A stretch of DNA of 64,000 nt from Desulfosoma sp. (GTDB taxonomy: Bacteria; Desulfobacterota; Syntrophobacteria; Syntrophobacterales; DSM-9756), in contig JBBFKY010000002.1 in the NCBI GenBank assembly GCA_037481875.1, positions 167,264 through 231,263 of the forward strand. The letters run 5' to 3'. Below are positions 8,793 to 17,178 of the stretch, piece by piece. The stretch's first letter is position 1. Every line of letters starts with the position of its first letter. The notes under the pieces were generated by a model. That model made no database searches. It had not been told where the DNA came from and saw only the letters and a program-made list of their open reading frames with translations. Made by a program: the position numbers and the translations under genes.

Positions 8793-8985
8793 GGGACTTG
8801 TCCGAGAACGAATTGATCCCGGAAAGCGCGGACGTCCCGCCCACACAAATGGCGGACCAGAAGCCAGCCATCTCAAGAAAAGAGACAGTTTCGGGCTGTA
8901 GGGGCGAGGCGGCGCCTCGCCCCTCCCTTGCAAGGGCATTAAACACCTTGGTATTTCAAGTTTTCGAACACGCTAGGAGCTTCAT
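8793..8985 (+). repeat. MITE-like element, copy 2
   Basis: About 190 bp. The left end has CTTGTCCGAGAACG and the right end has TTTTCGAACACGCTAGGAGCTTC, an imperfect inverted copy. The interior has GCGCGGACGTCCCGCCCACAC followed by a perfect hairpin on GGGGCGAGGCG-GCGCCTCGCCCC at 8901-8923. It fills most of the gap between the phosphoesterase and the DUF4405-like gene. Confidence 0.8.
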
Positions 8986-9041
8986 GCCGTGGCACTGGAC
9001 ATGGTTCTAAGCTTAGACTTTGACACAGGGAGGAAGGAATC

Positions 9042-9389
9042 GTGGACAAGAATCGATGGCTTTACCTTATCGGCGCACTCCTTTACGTCAATGTCACGAC
9101 GCTTTTTGTCCTTGGCCTTTTGCTCAAATTTGTGATCCCCACAGGAAGTCGAGGCATGGGAGGGCCTCCCACCTTTCTGGGGCTGGCCCGCCATAGCTGG
9201 TCCGATATTCATGGAACCCTGGGAATCCTTTTCGTGGTGCTCACCGTCGTGCATATCGTCCTGAACTGGAATTGGGTGGTGCAATCCTCCAAACGCTACT
9301 TCCAAGACAAGTGGGCCAAGGCTCTGATGATCATGAGTGTGCTGTGGGTGCCGGTGGTTTTCATAAGCTGGATCGCCTCCCGATTCTGA
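9042..9389 (+). CDS. DUF4405-like small membrane protein
   Basis: This 115-residue protein has three hydrophobic helices and conserved-looking histidines in HSWSDIHGTLGILFVVLTVVHIVLNW. The arrangement (helix, His, helix with His, short arginine-rich loop, helix) matches DUF4405 proteins, which resemble the haem-binding helices of cytochrome b561, so haem binding is possible but inferred. The start is GTG at 9042, six bases after a GGGAGGAAGG site. It stands alone between a repeat element and a convergent gene. Confidence 0.72.
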   Translation: MDKNRWLYLIGALLYVNVTTLFVLGLLLKFVIPTGSRGMGGPPTFLGLARHSWSDIHGTLGILFVVLTVVHIVLNWNWVVQSSKRYFQDKWAKALMIMSVLWVPVVFISWIASRF

Positions 9390-9436
9390 ACGATCAACAA
9401 CAACCGCCATGCTGACGTCGGCGGGAAGAGAGGCTT

Positions 9437-11275
9437 CTAAAGCCGAAGACCCTCATCGTTCCAAGAAAAACTCTCCCCGTTCAAAACCAGTCTTTCCTTG
9501 GTGAACCACAAGGCCTCCTCGTCGGCGTCGCTTTTCTTCGCGGTCGAATCCTCGCTTTTACCTTTTTCGGTGGAAGACTTGCTGAAAATTTTCCCATCTT
9601 CGGCACGATTCATAAGGTATTGAGCGTACTTATGGATTCTTCGGACTTGCTCATCGGCAGAAATCACCGTCACCGAAAAGATCATGCTGATTGTGTAGAC
9701 TTCCTGAGGGCTTCTGTCCTCTGCAAGCTTTTCTCGAACCAAGGAAACCGCAATTTGTCCTTGCCGCTTTTTCTTGAGAAACTTCTTTGTGGAAAGGGCG
9801 TCTTTGAATGTCAGCACCGTGACTTCGGGATGATGCGGTAAAGGAGCCATTTCGGAAGGCTCGAACTTTCTTTCCCCTTCTTCATCGATAACTCGCAGCT
9901 GAATTCTTAAGTTGTCGGCTATCCAGCGCGTGGGCAACAGCAGAGCCAGGTTGTCGCCTCGAAAGACGTTGAGGGGGTTCAGCCACGATTTATTTTCGGC
10001 AAGAAGCAGCACACGGTCAAATTCAGGCTGAATCTTTCGAAGAATATCGCGGTTTCGAAGCTGCCCGTAAAGCCATAACACATCGTAGTTCTTGATACGA
10101 TCGTTTTTCAGCAAAACGTCCATGACGCGATGAAACACCTCATCCCGTGCTTCTAGAAGCAAGGCAGGGCCAACGGCGCGCATCAATTCAGGATCTTCAA
10201 TGAAGGCCATGTACCCGTTGTCCATGTTCTGCAAGATGAGTCGCCCTGCCTTGTGGTGATCTCCTAAGCGCGCATAGTGCAGAGCGGCAAAGAGAATGTT
10301 CCCCCAGTCCTCATTGTCCGAATTGGCTAAAATCACTTCAAGGTCGTGACGGATCTCTTCCCGGGAAGCTTCCTGAATTTTCAGCATGATCTTATGCATG
10401 GCGGTAGAGGCCGCGAAAGGATCTTTTCTGAGAATGCCCTGATGAATGCTTTGAAAGCGCAGAAAACAGCTCAAAGCCTCCTTGTGGTTTCCCATTTCAT
10501 AGGCGGCCTGTCCACGGTAATACCAATAAGGGGGAAACATCTGAAAAGAGCTTTCCAGCCTTTCCAATTTACGGAAACGGCGTTCGATATCGGGTTCTTT
10601 CAGGATAGCCGTGTAATCGGTCAGCTGCTTTTCGTTAAGGCGCCATTCGTCGGGTAGGTTGTATCGACGCATAAGGTCCCACGAGTATTTGAGCAGCTTC
10701 TTGTAAAAGTTGTTGATGCCTTGCAGGATGGTCGCTTCGATTTTCCACGCGGCTTCTTCGCGCTCTTTCTTGTAATCATCCATGTGGTCACGGTAGTTGA
10801 AGTAAAAAGAGCCCACATTGAGCATAGCGCTAAGGACACCCATGTAAGGGTTGAGGAGCAGGTCGCTCTCCAAGATGCGTTTTCGAAGGCGCTTTTTCAG
10901 TTCGGATTGAACGGTTTTTTCATAGCTGCGTGCAAGGTAGTTCCTTTCGTGTTCCTGTATTTTGGAAGTGGTGAGTAGATCCATGAGTTCCTGAAGCAGG
11001 CTGATAATGTCGGCGTCGGGTATCTTGTTGAGGTTCAGGTTGTTAATAATGGTGTTGTATTCCTGGTCCAGGACCACTTTGTCGTTGTAGGTGAGAATAT
11101 GGGTTAAAGAGATGGCGATCTGATTCAAGGCTTGGAGTACCTGTAATTGAAGACGTTGGTCGGGGCTTTCTTGAAGTTGTTGGGCGTACGCGGAAGGTAC
11201 CGCCACGGCAACCGGACCCACGATCATAAGGCCGACCCAGAGGATCAAAAAACATAGAATGCTTCCAAGGCGCAC
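9437..11275 (-). CDS. Exported protein of unknown function with a TPR-like middle
   Basis: I do not recognise a named family. The 612-residue protein starts at a GTG with an AAAGGG site; the first 30 residues form a signal peptide (basic, then LGSILCFLILWVGLMIVG, then VPSAYAQ). An in-frame extension further upstream lies within repeat sequence and was not used. After the signal come a long helical region (about 35-190) with charged heptads, a TPR-like segment (PPYWYYRGQAAYEMGNHKEALSCF near 295) and helical pairs, then a beta-rich end with a low-complexity tail of Ser, Lys and Asp. It is probably periplasmic. No operon partner is close. Confidence 0.75.
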   Translation of the reverse strand: MRLGSILCFLILWVGLMIVGPVAVAVPSAYAQQLQESPDQRLQLQVLQALNQIAISLTHILTYNDKVVLDQEYNTIINNLNLNKIPDADIISLLQELMDLLTTSKIQEHERNYLARSYEKTVQSELKKRLRKRILESDLLLNPYMGVLSAMLNVGSFYFNYRDHMDDYKKEREEAAWKIEATILQGINNFYKKLLKYSWDLMRRYNLPDEWRLNEKQLTDYTAILKEPDIERRFRKLERLESSFQMFPPYWYYRGQAAYEMGNHKEALSCFLRFQSIHQGILRKDPFAASTAMHKIMLKIQEASREEIRHDLEVILANSDNEDWGNILFAALHYARLGDHHKAGRLILQNMDNGYMAFIEDPELMRAVGPALLLEARDEVFHRVMDVLLKNDRIKNYDVLWLYGQLRNRDILRKIQPEFDRVLLLAENKSWLNPLNVFRGDNLALLLPTRWIADNLRIQLRVIDEEGERKFEPSEMAPLPHHPEVTVLTFKDALSTKKFLKKKRQGQIAVSLVREKLAEDRSPQEVYTISMIFSVTVISADEQVRRIHKYAQYLMNRAEDGKIFSKSSTEKGKSEDSTAKKSDADEEALWFTKERLVLNGESFSWNDEGLRL

Positions 11276-11307
11276 GTGGCATCCCTTTGTCGCCTCGTTT
11301 CCCCTAC

Positions 11308-11443
11308 AGCTGGGTGCTTGTCCAAGAGTGAAAAAAGGTGATGGTTTTCCTCGGAGCGAGGGCCTCCGACCCGCCATATGTACGAAGGGGACCCCCGTGC
11401 TTCGAGGAACAAATGCCTTCACAGACACACTTCCAAGTGCTTG
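11308..11443. repeat. MITE-like element, copy 3 (rearranged)
   Basis: The left end carries GCTTGTCCAAGAGTG, the usual terminal repeat. The central GC palindrome (GAGCGAGGGCCTCCGACCCGCC...) is in the opposite orientation relative to copies 1, 2, 5 and 6. This copy is about 135 bp and lacks the GGGGCGAGG hairpin. The remaining gap up to 11667 holds no supported gene. Confidence 0.6.
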
Positions 11444-11667
11444 AACGGACGCGCTGATGTTACCCCGCACTTCTTGACCCTGTCGGGGCAAATCTGCGTG
11501 TTCAATCGGTCCTTTGCCACGACAGCCTTGTTCCCACTCAGCAAGGACATAAATGTCAATCTTTCCTACTTTTTGCTTGCCTCTTCCCATAGATTTTATT
11601 CACCTGTCTTCTGGGCTCGTCTTAAGTTCTTAAGAGTCAGAAAAATCCTTATCGAAAATCCCAATTC

Positions 11668-12771
11668 TCATGACCACGGCAGATCGCCACTGTGTCCATG
11701 CAGCACCACGGCGTGAGCCGAAAAAACCGCCCAGGCCGGATTCCCCTCCTTCACGCCCATGCGGCGGGCACTCTCGGAAGAGACAATAGCGCACAATTCC
11801 GTGCCGTCGGCAAGTTCCACAGTCACTTCCGTTGTCACCAGTCCCGCAAGGATTCGACGAATCGTTCCATGGAATCGATTTTCACAGCTCACCAAAGGTT
11901 CGTTAAGCCCCTGGACAAGGATCAGCCAAGGAGCCTTGACTTCTGCGACCATAAAGGTTCCTTCCCGAATACCAAGGCGACGAAGGCTGTCCAAAGTGAT
12001 GACCGTATGAATGCGGTGGCCTCCAATGGTGAGCAGATTCACCGTAGCCTGAATATCTCCGCAAAGAACCTTGTCCACTCGGCCGTAAAAGGCGTTTCGA
12101 GCACTGGTTTGTCCGGCCGACTCCCGTTCAAGAAAAAGTCTCATCACGTGGTGAATGTCTTTGTCGGAAAAGGACGGATAAGGCAAAGGCGCTTTGGAGA
12201 CGGTCGTCCCAAGAATTTTTTGCACGACCGGTAAAGGAATATGGCCTTTGAGAAGTTCCATGGCACGAGCTTTGCGGATCATCTCGGGCCCACCCAGATA
12301 TGGAGCGTAGCCGCAAGCTTGGGCTCTCTCGTAAAATTTTCGGCGAACAAAAGCGGCATCCAGCAGCAGAGATCCTTTCACCTGCCCCTGAAACCCAGGG
12401 TCTTCCACAAGAGCTCGAATGTCTTGAAGGCCGTGACGCGAAACATCGACAAGACGCTCAAACGAACCATGGCGGCTCCTCTCACCTCGGAGAACCACGG
12501 ATCGATTTTCCCAGTCGATATCCTCAAAAGGATTCAAACGAAGCACCTCATTAAGTTTGGCGCCCGTATGGCGAATGAGCAGGAAAATAAGAAAGATCCG
12601 CAGTCTTGCCGTACGATGGGTCGAAGTCTCCTCGACCCATCGGCGGAAGGACTCCTCCAACCGCCGCAGCCCTTCCGTATCCAAGCATTCCGTGCGACTG
12701 GAACGGACAGTCGTACGGCGGCTCTCGGTTTGACGGCCATCGGGATGCTTCACTCGGGATTTGGGGCTCAT
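11668..12771 (-). CDS. tunR: Tungstate-responsive regulator of the TunR family
   Basis: This 367-residue protein joins a tyrosine-recombinase-like DNA-binding domain (about residues 30-210) to two TOBE (Mop) oxyanion-binding domains (about 225-290 and 295-360; SARNAFYGRVDKV and ENRFHGTIRRI mark their starts). The recombinase part has lost its catalytic signature: TGAKLNEVL stands where an active enzyme has TGLRxSEL, and no nucleophilic Tyr follows. This is the build of TunR regulators of sulfate-reducing Deltaproteobacteria, which sense tungstate or molybdate. One TunR group represses a TSUP-family transporter gene; here such a gene lies divergently at 13383 behind a palindrome over its promoter. 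No transporter of the modABC or tupABC type is in the window. Confidence 0.88.
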   Translation of the reverse strand: MSPKSRVKHPDGRQTESRRTTVRSSRTECLDTEGLRRLEESFRRWVEETSTHRTARLRIFLIFLLIRHTGAKLNEVLRLNPFEDIDWENRSVVLRGERSRHGSFERLVDVSRHGLQDIRALVEDPGFQGQVKGSLLLDAAFVRRKFYERAQACGYAPYLGGPEMIRKARAMELLKGHIPLPVVQKILGTTVSKAPLPYPSFSDKDIHHVMRLFLERESAGQTSARNAFYGRVDKVLCGDIQATVNLLTIGGHRIHTVITLDSLRRLGIREGTFMVAEVKAPWLILVQGLNEPLVSCENRFHGTIRRILAGLVTTEVTVELADGTELCAIVSSESARRMGVKEGNPAWAVFSAHAVVLHGHSGDLPWS

Positions 12772-13289
12772 GAGGAGTTCCTCTTTCCGAACATCCTTCC
12801 TTTTTGCCTGGAACCCGCCACCAAGAAGATGTCTGTTTCTTCTCCCAACTCTTAAAAAAGTCTTTGTTCCAGCTTTCTTACCATCTGAACATCATAGGAC
12901 GCCCTATGTATCACAACTGGCCCTTTTTACGCCACAAACAGCAGTGCTTTCGCCAAGCCTGAATCCGCTTGGGAAAGCGTTTCCAACCCGATAGATTTGT
13001 CACGACTTAATCGGGTCATGCATTGTGTCATGGGAGACTGATCAGCAGCAGTCCACACCGGCGCACTGACATGTCCGCCATCAGCACATCCCCTATCGAT
13101 GGCGAAACGTGTCAGGGAAACTGGTTCGGACAGAGGCGGTGTTCTTGCCTTAAAATCATCCAGAGGGTTCACAGGGGCGTGTGCATGGGTCTGTCCCCGC
13201 CAATGCGGATCACGACGGCACTGGAAAAAGAAAAGAATACCCTCGTGAAACCCACTGCTCGATTTAGGCTTCCGCAGACTTCACAGGGC
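12772..13289. other. Long intergenic stretch between tunR and the TSUP gene
   Basis: About 520 bp with no supported gene. It holds a short palindrome CATAGG-ACGC-CCTATG at 12893-12908, about 120 bp upstream of tunR, and scattered TGTCA half-sites (for example ACGTGTCAGG near 13107) resembling the arms of the operator at 13318-13345. No promoter for tunR could be placed with confidence. Confidence 0.4.
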
Positions 13290-13318
13290 TTGATCCTTTA
13301 AAGAACCCCCTCTATAAT
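13290..13318 (+). promoter_or_regulatory. Sigma-70-type promoter of the TSUP gene
   Basis: TTGATC at 13290-13295 and a perfect TATAAT at 13313-13318 are separated by 17 bp, the ideal spacing. Transcription would begin near 13325, inside the palindrome that follows, and about 58 bp before the ATG at 13383. Confidence 0.75.
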
Positions 13319-13345
13319 GACACGAAAGAGTTCGTTTTCGTGTCA
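13318..13345 (+). promoter_or_regulatory. Probable TunR operator
   Basis: TGACACGAAA and TTTCGTGTCA form a perfect 10-bp inverted repeat around an 8-bp centre, 28 bp in all. It begins on the last base of the -10 box and covers the transcription start, the position expected for a repressor site. The length and two-arm layout fit a site bound by a Xer-like domain. Binding by TunR is inferred from gene context. Confidence 0.7.
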
Positions 13346-13382
13346 GACTAGAAGACGATCTTTTAGACAAGGGGGAGAGGGT

Positions 13383-14342
13383 ATGTTTTTTCCTACGGCA
13401 GGCATTGAGGTGGCTCCATGGATTCCACCCCTGGTGGCTTTTGGCATCTCTTTTTTTACGTCCATGGGCGGTGTTTCCGGAGCGTTTCTCCTGTTGCCTT
13501 TTCAGGTGTCTGTTTTGGGCTATACAGCTCCATCGGTAAGTGCCACCAATCAGTTGTTCAATATCGTGGCGATCCCCAGCGGGGTTTATCGCTATTGGAG
13601 GGAAGGCCGCATGGTGTGGCCTCTGACGTGGGTTGTGGTCTTCGGCACGCTCCCCGGTGTTCTCATTGGAGCTCTGGTCCGCGTCGCGTACCTTCCCAAC
13701 CCGAAGCACTTTAAGCTTTTTGCGGCCGGTGTCCTGCTTTACATCGGTCTGAGAATGATGCAGGATCTGCTCAAGAAAGACTCGAAAGGGAACACAAAAG
13801 CTAATGCCGAAACGAGGTTTCAGGAAATGGTACGCCGTCACCGAACCTTGGCGGCTCAAGCCGGTGAAGGTGCTGTGCAGGCGCTTCCAACAGTCAAGGT
13901 GACCCATTTTACCAGCCGTCGGCTCGGCTACACTTTCTATGAAGAATCCTATGATGTGCCCTTTTGGGGCATTTTTGCACTCGCTTTTATCGTGGGCATT
14001 GTGGGCGGTATCTACGGCATCGGAGGTGGGGCCATCATTGCTCCGTTCTTCGTGAGTTTTTTCAAGCTGCCTATTTACACGGTGGCCGGAGCGGCACTCA
14101 TGGGCACTTTTGTTACATCTGTGGCCGGAGTAGCTTTTTATCAGGCTATGGCTCCCTTTTATTCCAACATGTCCGTAGCGCCGGATTGGTTTTTGGGCCT
14201 ACTTTTCGGCCTTGGCGGCATGGCGGGGATGTATCTTGGAGCCCGCTGCCAAAAATACGTTCCGGCACGAGCCATCAAATGGATGCTTGCCGGGATCATC
14301 GTCTCTACGGCGGCAAAGTATGTCATGGATTTCTTACGGTAG
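13383..14342 (+). CDS. TSUP (TauE/SafE) family anion transporter
   Basis: This 319-residue membrane protein has the two-part TSUP fold: FPTAGIEVAPWIPPLVAFGISFFTSMGGVSGAFLLLPFQ at the start and FIVGIVGGIYGIGGGAIIAPFF near residue 215. These two glycine-rich helices are the repeated TSUP core. A polar loop of about 60 residues lies between the halves. The ATG at 13383 has a GGGGGAGAGG site. Members export sulfite, sulfonates or related anions; because it faces tunR behind a palindromic operator, a role in removing tungstate or molybdate is the best inference. Confidence 0.88.
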   Translation: MFFPTAGIEVAPWIPPLVAFGISFFTSMGGVSGAFLLLPFQVSVLGYTAPSVSATNQLFNIVAIPSGVYRYWREGRMVWPLTWVVVFGTLPGVLIGALVRVAYLPNPKHFKLFAAGVLLYIGLRMMQDLLKKDSKGNTKANAETRFQEMVRRHRTLAAQAGEGAVQALPTVKVTHFTSRRLGYTFYEESYDVPFWGIFALAFIVGIVGGIYGIGGGAIIAPFFVSFFKLPIYTVAGAALMGTFVTSVAGVAFYQAMAPFYSNMSVAPDWFLGLLFGLGGMAGMYLGARCQKYVPARAIKWMLAGIIVSTAAKYVMDFLR

Positions 14343-14909
14343 GACGAAATCGGTCGACGCACCTCTCCAGCTTCTCATAGGCCCGCGCGCTCACAACTTC
14401 AGCCCCCACAGAGCGCACGTGTTCGGATTTCAACGAGTCAAGATCACCGGTGCCCTCATGCCTTGGTGCTTTTCAGATTGAGAAGGAAGAGGTTGGATCA
14501 ATGAAAGAGGTAGTATAGGAGTAATGCTAAGGCGGGATTGATAGAGCAAACCCATTCTGTAACGATGCCGGAATCCCTCAATTGGTGCCTTTCAGGGCTT
14601 TTGATCTCCCGATTCATGAAACTCGCCGCTGATAGGTGCGCGACCAGTTGCGTTCAAGGTCGCTCTTGGCGCAAACGAGCCTAGTGAAAAGCCTTCGGCC
14701 TCTTTCAGCGAACCCGGCCCCCAAGTTCGTCGGTCCCAGATTTTTGCGGGTGCTCCACTTTCTTTGCAGACCCTGAAGCAGTCTTCTCAGTCCTCGATCC
14801 AGAGCCGTGAAAAGGCTCGGCGCCAGCATTCGAGTGCTATCTGGTGAAATGTGCGCATCCAATGGGCTTTTGGGCTTTCGTTCATGGATTGCCCTTCATT
14901 CTCGCGCGC
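14343..14909. other. Gene-free stretch with a possible gene remnant
   Basis: About 570 bp without a convincing gene. On the minus strand, roughly 14312-14472 stays open for about 50 codons and encodes protein-like sequence (DLDSLKSEHVRSVGAEVVSA and then ARAYEKLERCVDRF), but it has no start codon and a stop lies just upstream. It may be the tail of a lost gene. The rest shows no recognisable signal. Confidence 0.35.
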
Positions 14910-15461
14910 TCAGTGTGCGAAGCACAATCTCTTGCAATCCTTCTCTCGCAGCAAAAGAGGTATGGTGCGGGCTCGGTATCGAAAAATCCAAGTGATTAAA
15001 GCGCCGATAACGGGGGCGGCCCATTCTCCCATGGGGTGCAGGGGAAGAGCCCAGTGGATTCGATCATGCATCCACACACCTTCAGGCAATTCATGAAAAG
15101 TGTGGGTATGCACCCAGAGTCGATACGGACCACGGATTTGCACGTCCACAAAACGATGGGGTGGATTCCACTCGGTGATACGGGTCCTCCAGGCGAAGGG
15201 AATACCGAAAAGGCGCAATCGATAATCAATTAGGGTTCCAGCCCCCATGGCAATGGGTAATGGAGTGAGGATTCGAAAGTGCAAGGCAGGTGGAGTGATG
15301 CGCTGCAAATTGGCCGCGTCGGCAAAAAAAGAAAAAACGGTTTCCATGGGATAGGTAAGATGGATTTTTGTCTCAAAAATTCGTACCTTCAGGCCTCGAC
15401 CTAACGATCCAAAGCCCCTTTCGGCGACTGTTTTTGTGAATTCTTGCGATAGAGGGGTCAT
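14910..15461 (-). CDS. SRPBCC family protein (polyketide cyclase/START-like)
   Basis: This roughly 183-residue protein has the SRPBCC hydrophobic-pocket fold. Visible parts are VRIFETKIHLTYPMETVFSFFADAANLQRITPP at the start, GTLIDYRLRLFGIPFAWRTRITEWNPPHRFVDVQIRGPY in the middle and HTHTFHELPEGVWMHDRIHWALP before the C-terminal helix. The start is uncertain: the ATG at 15461 has no good ribosome site, and the next in-frame ATG, at 15521, would overlap the divergent thioesterase gene. Members bind lipids or other hydrophobic ligands; the ligand here is unknown. Confidence 0.8.
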   Translation of the reverse strand: MTPLSQEFTKTVAERGFGSLGRGLKVRIFETKIHLTYPMETVFSFFADAANLQRITPPALHFRILTPLPIAMGAGTLIDYRLRLFGIPFAWRTRITEWNPPHRFVDVQIRGPYRLWVHTHTFHELPEGVWMHDRIHWALPLHPMGEWAAPVIGALITWIFRYRARTIPLLLREKDCKRLCFAH

Positions 15462-15519
15462 TATTGTAAAAGTTCGATTTAACTTTGAGCTTAGGTGAGC
15501 TGGAGAGGAGGCCTTGCGC

Positions 15520-15954
15520 ATGGAAGATTTACTCCGTGGTTTTCCGGTGATCGTTGAGCTGCCTGTGGTTTGGGGTGAAATGGATGCCTTTCAGCATGTG
15601 AACAACGTGGTGTACTTTCGGTATATGGAAACAGCTCGTATCGCCTACTTTCTCAAAATGAACTACATGAAAATCATGGAAGAAACCGGACTGGGACCAA
15701 TTCTCGCCTCCACACAATGCCGCTACCGGATGCCCCTAACCTACCCGGACACCGTTTCCGTAGGGGCCCGTGTGCCCGACCTGGATGTGGACCGGTTCCG
15801 TATGGAGTACCGTATCGTCAGTCATCGTCACCAAAAAATTGCGGCCGAAGGCGATGCCACGATTGTTTCTTACGATTATCGAAAGCGCACCAAAGCCCCG
15901 CTCCCGGAAGTCGTACGACGCTACATTTTAGACCTCGAGGGGCAAACGGTCTAG
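15520..15954 (+). CDS. Acyl-CoA thioesterase, hotdog fold (YbgC/FadM type)
   Basis: This 144-residue protein has the 4HBT hotdog signature: VVWGEMDAFQHVNNVVYFRYMETARIAYF, in which the acid in the MDAFQHVNN stretch is the catalytic Asp. It should hydrolyse acyl-CoA thioesters in the cytoplasm; chain-length preference is not readable. The start at ATG 15520 follows a strong GGAGAGGAGG site by eight bases; a TTG six bases earlier is too close to that site. It is divergent from the SRPBCC gene. Confidence 0.9.
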   Translation: MEDLLRGFPVIVELPVVWGEMDAFQHVNNVVYFRYMETARIAYFLKMNYMKIMEETGLGPILASTQCRYRMPLTYPDTVSVGARVPDLDVDRFRMEYRIVSHRHQKIAAEGDATIVSYDYRKRTKAPLPEVVRRYILDLEGQTV

Positions 15955-16080
15955 AAAGATGCCGAATCGTCACGAGGCGCTCTGGTTTTCCTAGGCGTGT
16001 CGCTCTTGGCCTGTGGCCCACGAAGGCTAAGCACTTTGATGCTTGCCCGTGATTTTTTCTGGGTCTGTGGGGTTGTGCCC

Positions 16081-17175
16081 CTACGAGCGCACCTGAGAAT
16101 TCTTTGCCGGGAGTGCGGACCTTGTTCGCATCATGAGCGTGACAAAGATGTGCGCTTCAAAGAGAGATATGGCCGTGTATCGTTGTCGGGTAATCTCGTA
16201 AGTTTCCCCCATTTTCCGACTGTAAGGGTGGACCTGCGTGTCCGCCCCAAGGCTTGGGGCGCCTGAATACCTTAAGGGCGGACTCATCGGTCCTTCCCTG
16301 AAAGCGTTTGCGAGAATTTTTGCTAAGTCCGTAGGCGCTCCACCCCTACGGGTGTGGCCAAGAATTTTTACTGGAGCCGCGGCCATTCCACCCCAAAAGA
16401 ACTTACCCGAGATTTTTGCTGGGGGCGTCGGCAGCACAGGCTCGGCCAATTGTGTGGAAAATTCTCCATAGGGAAGAGCCACTGTCATCTTAACCACAAT
16501 AGAAGGGCTCCCTGTGAGAGTCCATAGACGTATGGAAGATTTTTCAAGGGCATGCGGCTTGCCGGTTAGAACTCGCACAGAAGCCTGCCAGACCTCGGTA
16601 TCGTGGTTCCCCCATGGGGTCTTTACGGCCTCGTTACCTTTGAAGGTAAAGCTTATTTCGAAAATTCTTCTGCCATCCGTGACTCGTAGGAAGTTGGGCT
16701 TGCCATTTTCTCGAAAGTGATAAAGAAAACGATAGGCACCTCCCAAAGGATCCATGGTACCGGCTGGAACCTGAAGGGTTCTTCGCAGCCTCCCGTTTTT
16801 GAACACATTCACTATGTTTTGTTCAGGCGCAAAAACAAAGGTTGTGGTTTTTGTGTTTTTTCGACCTTCTCGGGTATTTTCCTGGTATTCTAACGGGACG
16901 GCACCATCGGCAAGGAGTCGGGATTTTGCCGTGATTCTTAGTCGATACAGGGCGTCCAAGACGGCGTGGGTTTCGCCTTTGAGGTGCACCAAGACTTCTT
17001 CGTCGGATTGATGGCATTGAAGCTGTGCCTTTCCGGCGGGCATTCCGTTCCAAAAAATGCTGTAATTTAGGCTGGGGCACTTAACCGCCCCTTGGGTATT
17101 CTGCTTGGAGTAAACCTCAGCCATCCCGTTGCATGTCGCAAGAAGAACGAAGATGAGAACAGAAAGGAACTCCAT
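16081..17175 (-). CDS. DUF3108 family exported protein with a repeat-built C-terminal tail
   Basis: Residues about 20-240 form a DUF3108 domain, a periplasmic beta-barrel-like fold of unknown role (LNYSIFWNGMPAGKAQLQ at the start, then GGAYRFLYHFRENGKPNF and SIVVKMTVALPYGEFSTQL near the end). The first residues form a short hydrophobic signal-like stretch without a basic head. The start at 17175 is three bases from the divergent hydrolase start; its ribosome site is weak, so a start further upstream is possible. After residue 255 the reading frame crosses three degenerate 48-bp repeats and hairpin sequence, which add about 100 residues not expected in the family. Confidence 0.78.
   Translation of the reverse strand: MEFLSVLIFVLLATCNGMAEVYSKQNTQGAVKCPSLNYSIFWNGMPAGKAQLQCHQSDEEVLVHLKGETHAVLDALYRLRITAKSRLLADGAVPLEYQENTREGRKNTKTTTFVFAPEQNIVNVFKNGRLRRTLQVPAGTMDPLGGAYRFLYHFRENGKPNFLRVTDGRRIFEISFTFKGNEAVKTPWGNHDTEVWQASVRVLTGKPHALEKSSIRLWTLTGSPSIVVKMTVALPYGEFSTQLAEPVLPTPPAKISGKFFWGGMAAAPVKILGHTRRGGAPTDLAKILANAFREGPMSPPLRYSGAPSLGADTQVHPYSRKMGETYEITRQRYTAISLFEAHIFVTLMMRTRSALPAKNSQVRS
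16223..16430. repeat. Three 48-bp direct repeats and GC hairpins inside a gene tail
   Basis: GAGAATTTTTGCT or close variants begin at about 16312, 16360 and 16409, giving three degenerate units of about 48 bp (16 codons). Next to them lie hairpins such as GTGGACCTGCGTGTCCGCCCC at 16228-16248. On the minus strand they encode three 16-residue units beginning KISGKFFWGG, KILGHTRRGG and KILANAFREG. Confidence 0.7.
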
Positions 17176-17178
17176 AGC

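Noticed and set aside
11531-11590. In-frame N-terminal extension of the exported protein at 9437, beginning MGRGKQKVGKIDIYVLAEWE, resembling the start of a HipA-like toxin
   Set aside because: Only about 20 residues look protein-like, they run into repeat sequence, and the true signal peptide starts at the GTG at 11275 with its own ribosome site. At most it is a tiny remnant.
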